This document shows positions 1 to 9,172 of a stretch of 64,000 bases of DNA, piece by piece. The stretch is from Lachnospiraceae bacterium (GTDB taxonomy: Bacteria > Bacillota > Clostridia > Lachnospirales > Lachnospiraceae), in assembly GCA_028692395.1 (NCBI GenBank), contig JAQUXP010000001.1, forward strand, positions 62,001 through 126,000, in the 5' to 3' direction. The notes beneath the pieces are model-generated. The model was not told the origin of the DNA. It saw only the letters and a list, made by a program, of their open reading frames with translations, and made no database searches. The position numbers were made by a program, and so were the translations under genes. Position 1 is the first letter of the stretch. Every line of letters begins with the position of its first letter.

Positions 1-3000
1 GACCATCATATGCTGTCTGTGTATCCTTATCAAAGGCATTTTGTGGAGGGTTTTCACTTTCCCACTGTCCGTCTTCCCGTCCAAATACTTCCCCGCAAAG
101 CAGATCCTGTTCCATCATGCCATCTTCAATAACAATTTCCTTTTCCTCTACACTTACAGGCACTTCCTTCGGATAAACCTGTACCGTAACGGTTCCCGAC
201 TTTTCTGCGGTTAGAATCCCTTGTTCGGTTATGGTTGCCTCACCGTCTTTATTCCTGACGCTCCAAACCATATCCATATCTTCACGGCTTCCATCCGGTG
301 TTTTCACAGATGCTTTCAGCTGTACACTATCTCCGCTATAGAGAGGACTGTCTCCTGTAATCTCAATACCACCTGTGACTGTAGGTGGCTCCACAGTTTC
401 CTGCGCTTCGAGGGTAAATACGATTGCCGCTTCTTGTTCTGTCAATATAAGCTGAGCATTTGACTTCCCTATTGCCAAAGTCCTGTCTTTGTTTAAAAGG
501 AGATAGCCCTGTTCCGTCTCCTCCAAGGACCATGTGTCTCCCTGCATAGTCTGCACTATATTGCTATCTGCCACAGTCAAACTCTTTCCTGTTTCAGCAT
601 TTTTGATTTTAAACTGACCGATTCCACAATTAATTAGATTCCATTTCTGTGAAATGTCATTTAGCGCATCTGCTTTTAGCATAACTGAGGAATTTTCCTG
701 ACCTGTTTTGAGATCCAGAGTTCCTTCTTCCGATGTAATCTTATATGTTCCTTCTTTGACTGCACCTTGAAGAAATCTTACCTTTGCTGTTTCCCCCTGC
801 TTAAGATCAAGTCGAATGACTGCTTCATCTTTTAATATTTCTCCGGTGCCTGCTACAATCTCGGCACTGTTACAGTTCATGTTGCAACTGATGTCTATGG
901 ACTGCTCTACCTCCGAGCTAATACTTGCTGTTACCTCACCGGTTTCCATGTCCCACTCCAGGTTTTCGATCTCTGCCCTGCTTCTGGACATTATGCCTGA
1001 GATGTTTCCCTGTTTCCAATCCTCCGGAAGTGCCGGAAGAAGTTGAATCTTTCCTGTATCTGAATAAGACAGTGCCTCTAGAATAATAGCCGGTATTGTA
1101 ATCAAGGCATCTGTGCAGTATGCACTGTCTCTGTTTCTGTCGTGATTCGTCATCATAGACGTGTAGTACAGCTTACTGCCTGTAAATAATGGACGAAGAC
1201 TCTCCTCGACTCCTTTCCCACTTTTTAGTCTGGCTTCTGTAAGTCCCTGATGGAGCCATCCATGACTGGCATTATCATCGCCTGTATTGTATTCCTTTCT
1301 CCTTTCAAGCGCTTTCTGAACGCCGTCTGCAAGTTTCTCATTCTCGGTGTCATGTGCTGGCCATATGCCATACACATGACTCACATGCCTGTGGTTATTC
1401 TGTTCCCAATAATCCTTAAGTGCCCATTCTTTCAGACATCCATCCTCTTCATACATGTATGCCGGAAGTTGTTCTTTTAACATCTCCCACTTAAGTACTG
1501 CCTCTTCATATCCGGATCTCTGCACTGCTTTTTCCATAGCAATAGTCATATCTAATCCGCTTCTTGCTGCTGCAATATCCATTGTAGAATTTGCTGTAAT
1601 GGCAATCCATGTGTTACTCGGTGTGTTTTCAGGTGAATATCCTGGCAAAATCAAGTATCTCTCCCCTGATTCTAAAGAGGTTTTATTATTATCATAATGC
1701 TTATACCCATCCGTTCCTACATAATATCTCGGATCCACAATCTGCTCCCAGAAATTTGCCTGTTTTGTAAGAAGAGGCAAAAGAAGATCTTCCTCAAGAT
1801 TGAAGTATCCTCTTTCTCGGATTATGTTTATTTCCTCATCTGTCATATCTTCATCTGTTACGCTTAACACAGAGCGAAGAGTTGACAGATCAATATCCTC
1901 CCCTATAGGAATCTGCTGGTTTCCAAAACACTGCCAATATTCATAGACTGGTAAAAGCAGCCAGCTTGCCCCTGCATTCCAGTAATTAAAAGGATAATCC
2001 TTATTAAAATGCACCAAGTTTCCCCTGTCTCCATCGGTTCTTGGCGATGCCATCAGGGCATCACGCATCCCATATATCCGGGCTGCATTTGTTTCAAAAT
2101 CAGGTAAAATTCTCAACAGGAAATTGATATAACCCTCGGATGTGTGCTGCATATTTCCTATATTGACTCCGGATATCTGCAAGTTCACATTGGCATCTGT
2201 CGTATAGTCTGCCTGCCAATAGCCGTTCCAGGCTCCCATCCATAATCCGCTAAGTCTGGAGGTGCTGTAACCTGAAGCACAAATCTGTGCATATCTTCCT
2301 GCATAAAAGGCTCTTTCGAGCATTGCATGATTCAGAGTACTGGAATTCCTCTGTTTACTAATTAAGTCCTCATTTGTCAACGAATCATCAGCTTCATCTC
2401 CTGAGAGCTGAAATGCCACCTTATTAAATTCTTCGTTGTGAAGTTTCTTATGAGGTGCCAATGCTTTTTCATAATCAAATACATTACCGGTCAGATAGGC
2501 TTTCTTCTCTGCCACCTTACGTGTTTCGTCTACCAGCCCACTTACTACAGCATATTCTCCCTGTCCTGAAAATTCATCTATGGTGCCCATTTTCTTGTCT
2601 CGATCAGACTTTGTTATCAGTATAAGACTTTCTGCTTCTTGTATGCGAATACCATAATTCTTATTTTCACCTGCAAGAAGTGCATCATCGACACTTCCCA
2701 GTTCTATCCGTTCCTTGCTTCCACCAATATTGATTACTCTGGTTATTCCGGCAAAACCGCCCTCTTTTAATTCACTTTGCGGATATACCGGATAATGCCC
2801 CACAATACCAAGATATTCTCCTTGCTCCTCTACAATTTTTTTATAAGAAAGACCTGGATCAATCTCTTTCTCCTGGTCAATAGCCATATCTGACAGATTG
2901 TCCACAGATAAAGTAGTATTGATTTTACTTCCTTTATCAGAGCTCTTCAGATAAGTAATGGTCACATTATCTTCTCTGGAGGTAAATGTAGTTCTGGTCC

Positions 3001-3553
3001 ATGTCTCACCATTAACCGTAAACTGTACACCGATTTCAGCGGTTTCATAGTCTGTCCATCTCTTATAATCTTTTACCTCACTTTCCAGTAAATCATCCAT
3101 GTTGATTCTCAATTGATGGCCTGGATGCAGTGTGTAATCATAATCAAGATCCGGCTGTTCCTCACTTTGCCACTGTTCATTATTCATAACTGCCTGACGG
3201 GCATCCTCCAGTTCCCCTGAGAGATCTTTCGTTTCCCGATAATCATCGGTGGGCATATTAAACTTTGTATTTTGGAAAATGAAGGTATCATTTACAGGAT
3301 GACAGGATTCCATCACTCCATTTTCGCCATTTCCACTTACCATGGCTTCACGCCAGTTTAAGGTTCCTTTCTTTGGATCCTTATAGGTATCGGATACAAC
3401 TTTTTTAGCACTGCTTTCTATTTGCACAGCCTCTTTTTCTGTCTGGGCTAAGTCACCCGCTGCCACGGGAAATGCTGTTGTACACAGCAAAATTTCTACA
3501 AGCCCAATGCATAGACCAGAGGATACCAGACTTCGAACTGTCTTTTTCTTCAT
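1..3553 (-). CDS. GH95-type glycoside hydrolase, secreted, C-terminus beyond the window
   Basis: Open frame from ATG 3553 (AG-rich ribosome site GGGGTGGAGCAA just upstream) to the left edge, about 1184 codons seen. It opens with a signal peptide. The middle matches the GH95 plan: an N-terminal beta domain with a GNGxxGVM-like stretch, an (alpha/alpha)6 barrel with LSGLWMGAWNGYWQADY, a WNAGASWLLLPVYEYW stretch, HRHVSHVYGIWPAH, and a closing IQLLPALPEDWKQG. After it come ricin/Ig-like beta regions and, at the edge, NAFDKDTQTAYDG, the start of an F5/8 type C (CBM32-like) domain. GH95 enzymes remove alpha-L-fucose or alpha-L-galactose, both found as caps on arabinogalactan; the substrate here is inferred from neighbours. 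It may carry a dockerin outside the window. Confidence 0.75.
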   Translation of the reverse strand, partial: MKKKTVRSLVSSGLCIGLVEILLCTTAFPVAAGDLAQTEKEAVQIESSAKKVVSDTYKDPKKGTLNWREAMVSGNGENGVMESCHPVNDTFIFQNTKFNMPTDDYRETKDLSGELEDARQAVMNNEQWQSEEQPDLDYDYTLHPGHQLRINMDDLLESEVKDYKRWTDYETAEIGVQFTVNGETWTRTTFTSREDNVTITYLKSSDKGSKINTTLSVDNLSDMAIDQEKEIDPGLSYKKIVEEQGEYLGIVGHYPVYPQSELKEGGFAGITRVINIGGSKERIELGSVDDALLAGENKNYGIRIQEAESLILITKSDRDKKMGTIDEFSGQGEYAVVSGLVDETRKVAEKKAYLTGNVFDYEKALAPHKKLHNEEFNKVAFQLSGDEADDSLTNEDLISKQRNSSTLNHAMLERAFYAGRYAQICASGYSTSRLSGLWMGAWNGYWQADYTTDANVNLQISGVNIGNMQHTSEGYINFLLRILPDFETNAARIYGMRDALMASPRTDGDRGNLVHFNKDYPFNYWNAGASWLLLPVYEYWQCFGNQQIPIGEDIDLSTLRSVLSVTDEDMTDEEINIIRERGYFNLEEDLLLPLLTKQANFWEQIVDPRYYVGTDGYKHYDNNKTSLESGERYLILPGYSPENTPSNTWIAITANSTMDIAAARSGLDMTIAMEKAVQRSGYEEAVLKWEMLKEQLPAYMYEEDGCLKEWALKDYWEQNNHRHVSHVYGIWPAHDTENEKLADGVQKALERRKEYNTGDDNASHGWLHQGLTEARLKSGKGVEESLRPLFTGSKLYYTSMMTNHDRNRDSAYCTDALITIPAIILEALSYSDTGKIQLLPALPEDWKQGNISGIMSRSRAEIENLEWDMETGEVTASISSEVEQSIDISCNMNCNSAEIVAGTGEILKDEAVIRLDLKQGETAKVRFLQGAVKEGTYKITSEEGTLDLKTGQENSSVMLKADALNDISQKWNLINCGIGQFKIKNAETGKSLTVADSNIVQTMQGDTWSLEETEQGYLLLNKDRTLAIGKSNAQLILTEQEAAIVFTLEAQETVEPPTVTGGIEITGDSPLYSGDSVQLKASVKTPDGSREDMDMVWSVRNKDGEATITEQGILTAEKSGTVTVQVYPKEVPVSVEEKEIVIEDGMMEQDLLCGEVFGREDGQWESENPPQNAFDKDTQTAYDG

Positions 3554-3574
3554 TTGCTCCACCCCTTGTTTTGC

Positions 3575-3603
3575 TAAATAGTTACATGTAAACACTTATT
3601 CAA
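3575..3603 (-). promoter_or_regulatory. Possible promoter of the GH95 gene
   Basis: On the minus strand, TTGAAT and TATTTA are separated by 17 nt, about 20 nt upstream of the GH95 start and downstream of the GH43 terminator. It lacks the TCCTAAAG box found at the other three promoters of the locus, so this gene may be expressed differently or depend on read-through. Confidence 0.4.
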
Positions 3604-3607
3604 ATAA

Positions 3608-3641
3608 CTGCCAAACCTTTACCATAGTAAAAGTTTGGCAG
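3608..3641 (-). terminator. Terminator after the GH43 gene
   Basis: A 15-bp stem (CTGCCAAACYTTTAC with its complement, one G-U pair, 4-nt loop) starts right after the GH43 stop codon. The trailing sequence TTATTTG is T-rich but not a clean U-run, so termination may be partial, letting some transcription continue into GH95. Confidence 0.6.
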
Positions 3642-3646
3642 CTTTA

Positions 3647-6600
3647 TTAAAACTCTGTGATTTTCTCTGCTGCGTACTGGAGAATAGAACCTGCATCACT
3701 GCTGTCTGATATACCATCTTTATTTACATCTGCAATCTGCATCTGTTCCTCAGTCAGTTCTTCCAATTCTACGTTATATTTCAATAATTTCGCAGCATCC
3801 TCAGAATCAACTGTGCCATTTAAGTCTACGTCTCCCATGAGGCGAACTTCCAATACTTCCTGAATTAATTGCTTTAAAACTTCACCAATCTGATTCTGGT
3901 CTGCTTCCTGATTATCATATACTGCCTGTGCTGCATCTACTGCCTCCTGCAGTCCTTCCAGACTTTCATTCAGATATTTGGATGCATCCTTTAGAATTTC
4001 CTTGGCCTTATCCAGGGCATTTTTCAATTCTTCCCTGTTGGCCTGTCTTACAAGGGCAGTCATTGCCGCTGCCAGATTGTTATAAGCTTCCTTCATCTGG
4101 TCTTCCGTTGCCTGAGGGTTATTATTTATAACCTTTGCTGCTTCCAGCGCCTTTTTCAGGTTTGCTATACTGGAAGGTGTATACTGCGCTTCTTTTTCCA
4201 GAAGCTGTTCTGCTTTCTGAATCAGTATATCAAGCCTTGTATCTTCTGATACTGCCAGCATGCTGGTAACTGCTGTCAAAAGCCTGGTAGTAGCCTGATT
4301 GATTGTTTCCTGGTCTGCTGCTGCATTATCAAAGATGGGCTGTGCTTCAGCAAGAGCAGCTCTTACGGCTTCTACACTTTCCGGTGTATACTGAGAAAGC
4401 TTCTCTGTATCTGCAAGAATTGCAGCAGTACCATCTATAGCTGCCTTTAAACCTACTTTCTGCGCTTCATTTTCCAGCAGATTGCAGGCAGTAATCAAGT
4501 TTACAAAAACCTCATCGACCTGTTCTTGTGTAATCTCTGCAGCTTTCACAAGATCTCTGGCTGCTTTTAAAGCCTCTGCTGCCTTATTCCAGCTTTCTGT
4601 TGTATAACACTGGTTTTCTTTCTGTTCTTCCTCCAGCTTTTCAGCCATCGTAATTGCCAGATTCAAACTTGTAACATCTACTTTTTCTGAAGGTGCTGGT
4701 TCTTCCTTCTGCTCTCCCATGATACCTATCCAACTAAGTACAGGATCCGAATTACCAGTCTTGCTGACAGTTACGATTACATTTCCTGCTTTTGTGACCT
4801 CAAAAGCCTGTGTCTGCTGAATATCTGTATCAGAAGCGTCAAGTGTAAATTCTTGCTCAGAGAGAGTTTTTTCATCCATAGCTACCGTTACCTTCATTGT
4901 GCGTGTATAATTCCACCATTCCTGGTATCCGGTTGCAAGTGTATAACTGCCTGGGGTAAGCGCAAAAGCATATTCGATATTCTTACCTTCTCCTGCCCAC
5001 CAGCCATTTTGCATCATACTTTCACCTTCGTGTTTACCAATATCAAAGCCGACTTCCGATTCCTCCTCTGTCGTTCCTGTATATCCCGCTTTATTTTCTT
5101 CGGTATACTTCTGATCCGGTACGGAATTTAGAAGTTTCGTCCCCAATTCTGCCTGTGCAGCTTCAAAGTAATCTGAGACTGCTGCTGCACTGTCGAAAAA
5201 ATATTTTGTTGCCGGATTTACTACATGTATCTTATGAGTAACGGTTTCGCCTTTTTCCGTAAGATTTCCAATGACCGTAACTGTACCTATTCTATTCTGA
5301 TCGTATTCCTCAGACAAGTTCCAGGTCACAGGTGTTGTTTCTTTTTCAGAGCCATAACTGATTTCCACTTGTGCAGGAAGTAAATCAATTACTTCGGTCA
5401 CAGAAGATGCCGTAACAGGAAGTTCACTTGTTATCTCCGGCAACCCCTTATCCTTCAAATCCTCAAGCGTCCAGTTGTCATTTCTGCGCAGGGTAATTTG
5501 GTTGTCCGGCTGAAATTCTACTGGAATCCATACATATCTGGATTCGCTTAAATCTCCTGCATTCCATCTGTCTCCCATGTAGATGTATTGTCCCTTTTGA
5601 GCATCCACTGGGAATACACATGTACTCTGTGTATCATATGTTGTTTCTTTGCCCCAGTCAGGACATGGATCGCCCATACTTGTCCAGGGCCCCATGGGTG
5701 CATCTGCCACCGCATACTGTGCAGGATTCGGACTCCAGCCCGTACATCCTGAGTTCACGATATAATATTTATCCTTGTATTTAAACATTGCCGGAGCTTC
5801 TCTTGACCACTTTTCGAAATTCCGTGTAAAATCCTCACCTTCTACCGCTTCTCCCTGCGGTTTTGCCAGTCCTGTATAATCCTCATTCAACCTGGAGATA
5901 TAAGTTGTCTCATTTCCTTCTGAAGAATAAATGACATAAGCAGTTCCATCATCATCCTTAAATAAGTTCATATCACGGACAGAACCGATTCCTTCCTCTC
6001 CATCATATCCATAATTATCCCCTGCATGATGCAGCTTGTAGCTTCCTAAAAACTTAAAAGGTCCTGTGGGACTGTCACTGACAGCAATACCTGCTTTTGC
6101 CTTACCGTAATCCGCATCACTTCCCGGGATGCGTCCATCCGCATGAAACCAGATGACATATTTCCCTGTCTTATCGTTATAAAGCATCTTTGGACGTTCC
6201 ATAACGGTGTTGTTCTTGTCCAAATCAATGAAAATCTCAGCCTGTTCTTCTTCCGTTAAAGTCCCATACAGTTCACTAAAATATGGATCTGTCTCAAACT
6301 GCTCCGGGTCTTCCATTGTACGAAGGACAACCCCCTCATCATCCCAGTTATACAAATCTTCTGAACTATATATATGAATACCTCCTACAGGACGATAATC
6401 ATTTGTCTTATCCTCACCGATCCAATACCATTTTTGTTTGCCGTCAACGGTAAGCCTTTGAATCTGTCCACCATGTGCCTGAATCTGATTGCCATTGGTG
6501 TCATACATGGTTTCTCCCATTGTTCCCGTGAAGGAATCATAGGTTTGTATCTGCTTCTCAGTATCTTCCACAGCCCTTATTTTAATATAATTCAAAACCG

Positions 6601-7249
6601 GATCCATGGAAGTCCCCGTTCTTCTTGGACTCTTTATATCTACATTCAGCACCCCATCGGTAACAGTGGTTGTAAATGTTTTACTTACCCATTCTCCATA
6701 CCCCAGTTCTATATCTGTAGCAACCGTGTTGTCCTCCAGACAGATATTCACGGAACGGCTATCCCAATAATGCTTAAATGCAACGGTAACCTCATAGGTA
6801 TCTTTTTCAATCCCTTCCATCGGATTTTGAGGAACCTCAAAAGAATAGCCAAGACTACTCTTATATTTGTCAAACTGTACCCCATCAGACATATATACAA
6901 AGCTATTTCCTATATCTGTTGCATCATCTCCACTTTTTTTTGCCTCTGAAAACTCGGTTGCGAGGTCACACCCCCATGTATTTCCAGTTACCGGGTCTTC
7001 CCCATAAGCTTGATCTACACTGGATTGCAGAAGTCCCATCCGCTCAGAATTTTCATTTGGCATCACCGATGAATCTGGTGTACCACAGTTTACTGTGTAA
7101 AGCACATAATCATTTGCAGCCACTTCTTCTCTGGTAAGCTCATCTGCGTTGACTGCCCAAACAGGAACTGCCGGAATTATGGTAGTTGCACCTATGGCAA
7201 ATGCAGAAACACCTGCCATTGCCCTTTTAAAATATTCTCTTCCTTTCAT
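3647..7249 (-). CDS. Secreted GH43_24-like exo-beta-1,3-galactanase with dockerin
   Basis: 1200 aa. Order: signal peptide (1 to about 34); a galactose-binding-like beta module (about 46-230); a five-bladed GH43 domain (about 243-600); a bacterial Ig-like domain (about 605-690); a second copy of the beta module with an EWWN motif (about 695-850); four FIVAR-like helical repeats (about 855-1134); a type I dockerin (1135-1200) with two calcium loops, GDVDLNGTVDSEDA and ADVNKDGISDSSDA. The catalytic part carries the subfamily 24 marks IQAHGG, MERPKMLYN, and SVRDMNLFKDDDGTAYVIYS. Family members release galactose from beta-1,3-galactan side-chain-bearing backbones of arabinogalactan; that activity is inferred from homology. 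The start has AAGGGAGATACGT upstream and its own regulated promoter. Confidence 0.85.
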   Translation of the reverse strand: MKGREYFKRAMAGVSAFAIGATTIIPAVPVWAVNADELTREEVAANDYVLYTVNCGTPDSSVMPNENSERMGLLQSSVDQAYGEDPVTGNTWGCDLATEFSEAKKSGDDATDIGNSFVYMSDGVQFDKYKSSLGYSFEVPQNPMEGIEKDTYEVTVAFKHYWDSRSVNICLEDNTVATDIELGYGEWVSKTFTTTVTDGVLNVDIKSPRRTGTSMDPVLNYIKIRAVEDTEKQIQTYDSFTGTMGETMYDTNGNQIQAHGGQIQRLTVDGKQKWYWIGEDKTNDYRPVGGIHIYSSEDLYNWDDEGVVLRTMEDPEQFETDPYFSELYGTLTEEEQAEIFIDLDKNNTVMERPKMLYNDKTGKYVIWFHADGRIPGSDADYGKAKAGIAVSDSPTGPFKFLGSYKLHHAGDNYGYDGEEGIGSVRDMNLFKDDDGTAYVIYSSEGNETTYISRLNEDYTGLAKPQGEAVEGEDFTRNFEKWSREAPAMFKYKDKYYIVNSGCTGWSPNPAQYAVADAPMGPWTSMGDPCPDWGKETTYDTQSTCVFPVDAQKGQYIYMGDRWNAGDLSESRYVWIPVEFQPDNQITLRRNDNWTLEDLKDKGLPEITSELPVTASSVTEVIDLLPAQVEISYGSEKETTPVTWNLSEEYDQNRIGTVTVIGNLTEKGETVTHKIHVVNPATKYFFDSAAAVSDYFEAAQAELGTKLLNSVPDQKYTEENKAGYTGTTEEESEVGFDIGKHEGESMMQNGWWAGEGKNIEYAFALTPGSYTLATGYQEWWNYTRTMKVTVAMDEKTLSEQEFTLDASDTDIQQTQAFEVTKAGNVIVTVSKTGNSDPVLSWIGIMGEQKEEPAPSEKVDVTSLNLAITMAEKLEEEQKENQCYTTESWNKAAEALKAARDLVKAAEITQEQVDEVFVNLITACNLLENEAQKVGLKAAIDGTAAILADTEKLSQYTPESVEAVRAALAEAQPIFDNAAADQETINQATTRLLTAVTSMLAVSEDTRLDILIQKAEQLLEKEAQYTPSSIANLKKALEAAKVINNNPQATEDQMKEAYNNLAAAMTALVRQANREELKNALDKAKEILKDASKYLNESLEGLQEAVDAAQAVYDNQEADQNQIGEVLKQLIQEVLEVRLMGDVDLNGTVDSEDAAKLLKYNVELEELTEEQMQIADVNKDGISDSSDAGSILQYAAEKITEF

Positions 7250-7305
7250 ACGTATCTCCCTTTCTTAAATATTGCAGCTACTCTTAACATAGCTATCTTT
7301 AAAAG

Positions 7306-7361
7306 ATTGTAGCACAGCACTTTTGAAATCCTTTAGGATTAACTTCACTACATTTTTCAAT
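7306..7361 (-). promoter_or_regulatory. Promoter with regulator box, GH43 gene
   Basis: The -10 is TACAAT (7306-7311). The box TCCTAAAG (7331-7338) lies exactly 19 nt upstream, extended on its far side by TGAAGTTAA and an A-rich block. The same arrangement stands before the GH30 gene and the lipoprotein/permease operon. No good -35 is present, as expected for an activator-dependent promoter. I infer that the YesN-type regulator encoded at 9169-10701 binds here. Confidence 0.65.
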
Positions 7362-7412
7362 ATTTAAAGGTGATATTTGAAATTTGGAATTTTCTTTGGA
7401 AATTAGAATTTT

Positions 7413-7460
7413 TTTGGGATATGATAGGATTATCTTTAGATTATCCTATCATATCCCAAA
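7413..7460 (-). terminator. Long hairpin after the histidine kinase gene
   Basis: A nearly perfect palindrome, TTTGGGATATGATAGGAT with its complement and a short A/T-rich loop, lies directly after the kinase stop codon. On the minus strand it is followed by a run of A rather than T, so it is not a standard intrinsic terminator. It could instead stabilise the 3' end of the mRNA. Confidence 0.5.
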
Positions 7461-7462
7461 TT

Positions 7463-9172
7463 TCATTTCTCTCTCTTTGCTGGAATCTCAATTGTAATTG
7501 TAGTTCCCCTGTTTTCCTGACTTTGTATGTCAATGCCATAACTGGCCCCGTAGATTAGTTTCAGACGATCATCAACATTGTTGACTCCAATTCCTGTAAA
7601 ATGTTCTGATTTTGTATTCCCCTGTGACAATTCCAGCAAACGCTTCTGATTCATGCCCACTCCATCGTCCACGATATGAATCTGTAACTTTTCCTCCAGT
7701 AATCTTACAAGAATAGTGATCCTGCCTTTACGTTCATAAGGAAATGCATGAAAAAAAGCGTTTTCCACAAATGGCTGAAGAATCATCTTTGGAATCAGTA
7801 CTTCTTCACATCCAAAATTCACAAAATATTCTACCTGAATCTTATCTCCGTAACGATTATTATTAATAAGTACATAATTCTTCAGATTTTCAATTTCACT
7901 CTCTACGCTTATGTATTCGTCCATATTTCCAATTGTACTCCGCAAAAGAGAAATAAAAGCATCTATAGCACGTGTGGATTTATCCACTTCTCCTTCATAA
8001 ATCATCCATTTAATACTGGCCAGTGTATTGTATACATAGTGCGGATTGATCTGCATCTGTAGGGCAGATATTTCAGCCTTACGTTTTTCCTTCTGTATGT
8101 TCATCAATTCATCTATATATCTATTTAAATCATCCAGCATGGAATTATAAGTACGTGTAAGCTCCTGAACCTCATAAGAACCCGTCACCTCTATATGCTC
8201 GTCATACTTCTCATTTCTGGCATTGCCCATCTTCTGTACCAGCGCAGATAGTGATTTTGTTGTCTGTCGTATGGAAAAAAATGTGATAAGAATGACTCCG
8301 CCTGCAATAAGTCCGCAGAAAACCCACAGCTGCGGGACATCATAAAGACGTCCCAACGCCTTTCTACTGTCGATAATTCCACAGATCGTATAATTATAAT
8401 ATGGCAGATATTTTTTTAGCACAGTCACATCTTGACTGTTCATCACATCCTTACTTTCTCCCAGATTTTCTTTTTGATCTGTAGACACGATTTTCCCACA
8501 TTCATCCGTCATATAAAATTGGGAATACTCGGAGATAAAGTACTCATAAAATTTAGACATTGCACTTTCTTTCATCGTGATGTAAACGACTGCATAGGGT
8601 TTTTGACTTTCCCTATAGCGAAGAACCTTCGTTGCCATAATTACCGGTGCATTACGTGTAGTAGAAGTAAATCCTGTCTCTGCGTATTGATATGTAATCC
8701 CTTCTTTTTTCTCCATCGCTTTTTCCGTAACATCCGACTTTAGAATTTCTTCTGGTGATAGAATAATCGTCTCTTCTCTGTTGAGATAGCTTTTTCCATT
8801 CATTCCAATAAGCATCACACTGATATCACTGATATTTGTAGGAATTGCGGTATCCAAATCTTTATCCATCTCATAGGCTCTCTGAAATTCCATCTTCGAG
8901 TGCAGCACCTGATCTGTAAAATACAGCCGAAACGCCCAGCTTGAATCTACTGCATCTATAATCTTACTAAGATTTTCGTGATAATTATTAAGCTCTTCTT
9001 CAATCTGTAAAAACACATTTTCCTGTGATTTTCCATAAGTATCCAGAAAAATATCTGTTGAACGATTAATGACAATCCCGCTGACGGCGCCTACTGCCAG
9101 CAGAATACCAGCAACCACCGCCAGGAGTATTCTGACAGTCATACTATTGGCATGTTTTTCTAGCTTCCTCAT
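7463..9172 (-). CDS. YesM-type sensor histidine kinase
   Basis: 569 aa. Two membrane segments (about 13-35 and 283-303) flank an extracellular sensor region of about 245 residues. Then come a HAMP-like segment, a His_kinase domain (PF06580 type) with INPHYVYNTLASI carrying the phosphorylated His, and an HATPase domain with DDGVGM and GIGVNNV. It is the partner of the AraC-type response regulator: the two genes overlap by four bases (ATGA), implying translational coupling. Kinases of this class sense extracellular sugars, often through ABC solute-binding proteins; the second lipoprotein of this locus is a possible sensor partner (inference). Confidence 0.9.
   Translation of the reverse strand: MRKLEKHANSMTVRILLAVVAGILLAVGAVSGIVINRSTDIFLDTYGKSQENVFLQIEEELNNYHENLSKIIDAVDSSWAFRLYFTDQVLHSKMEFQRAYEMDKDLDTAIPTNISDISVMLIGMNGKSYLNREETIILSPEEILKSDVTEKAMEKKEGITYQYAETGFTSTTRNAPVIMATKVLRYRESQKPYAVVYITMKESAMSKFYEYFISEYSQFYMTDECGKIVSTDQKENLGESKDVMNSQDVTVLKKYLPYYNYTICGIIDSRKALGRLYDVPQLWVFCGLIAGGVILITFFSIRQTTKSLSALVQKMGNARNEKYDEHIEVTGSYEVQELTRTYNSMLDDLNRYIDELMNIQKEKRKAEISALQMQINPHYVYNTLASIKWMIYEGEVDKSTRAIDAFISLLRSTIGNMDEYISVESEIENLKNYVLINNNRYGDKIQVEYFVNFGCEEVLIPKMILQPFVENAFFHAFPYERKGRITILVRLLEEKLQIHIVDDGVGMNQKRLLELSQGNTKSEHFTGIGVNNVDDRLKLIYGASYGIDIQSQENRGTTITIEIPAKREK

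Noticed and set aside
6374..6949. A 191-codon plus-strand frame opposite the GH43 gene
   Set aside because: Antisense shadow of the GH43 N-terminal domain; no ribosome site or family resemblance.
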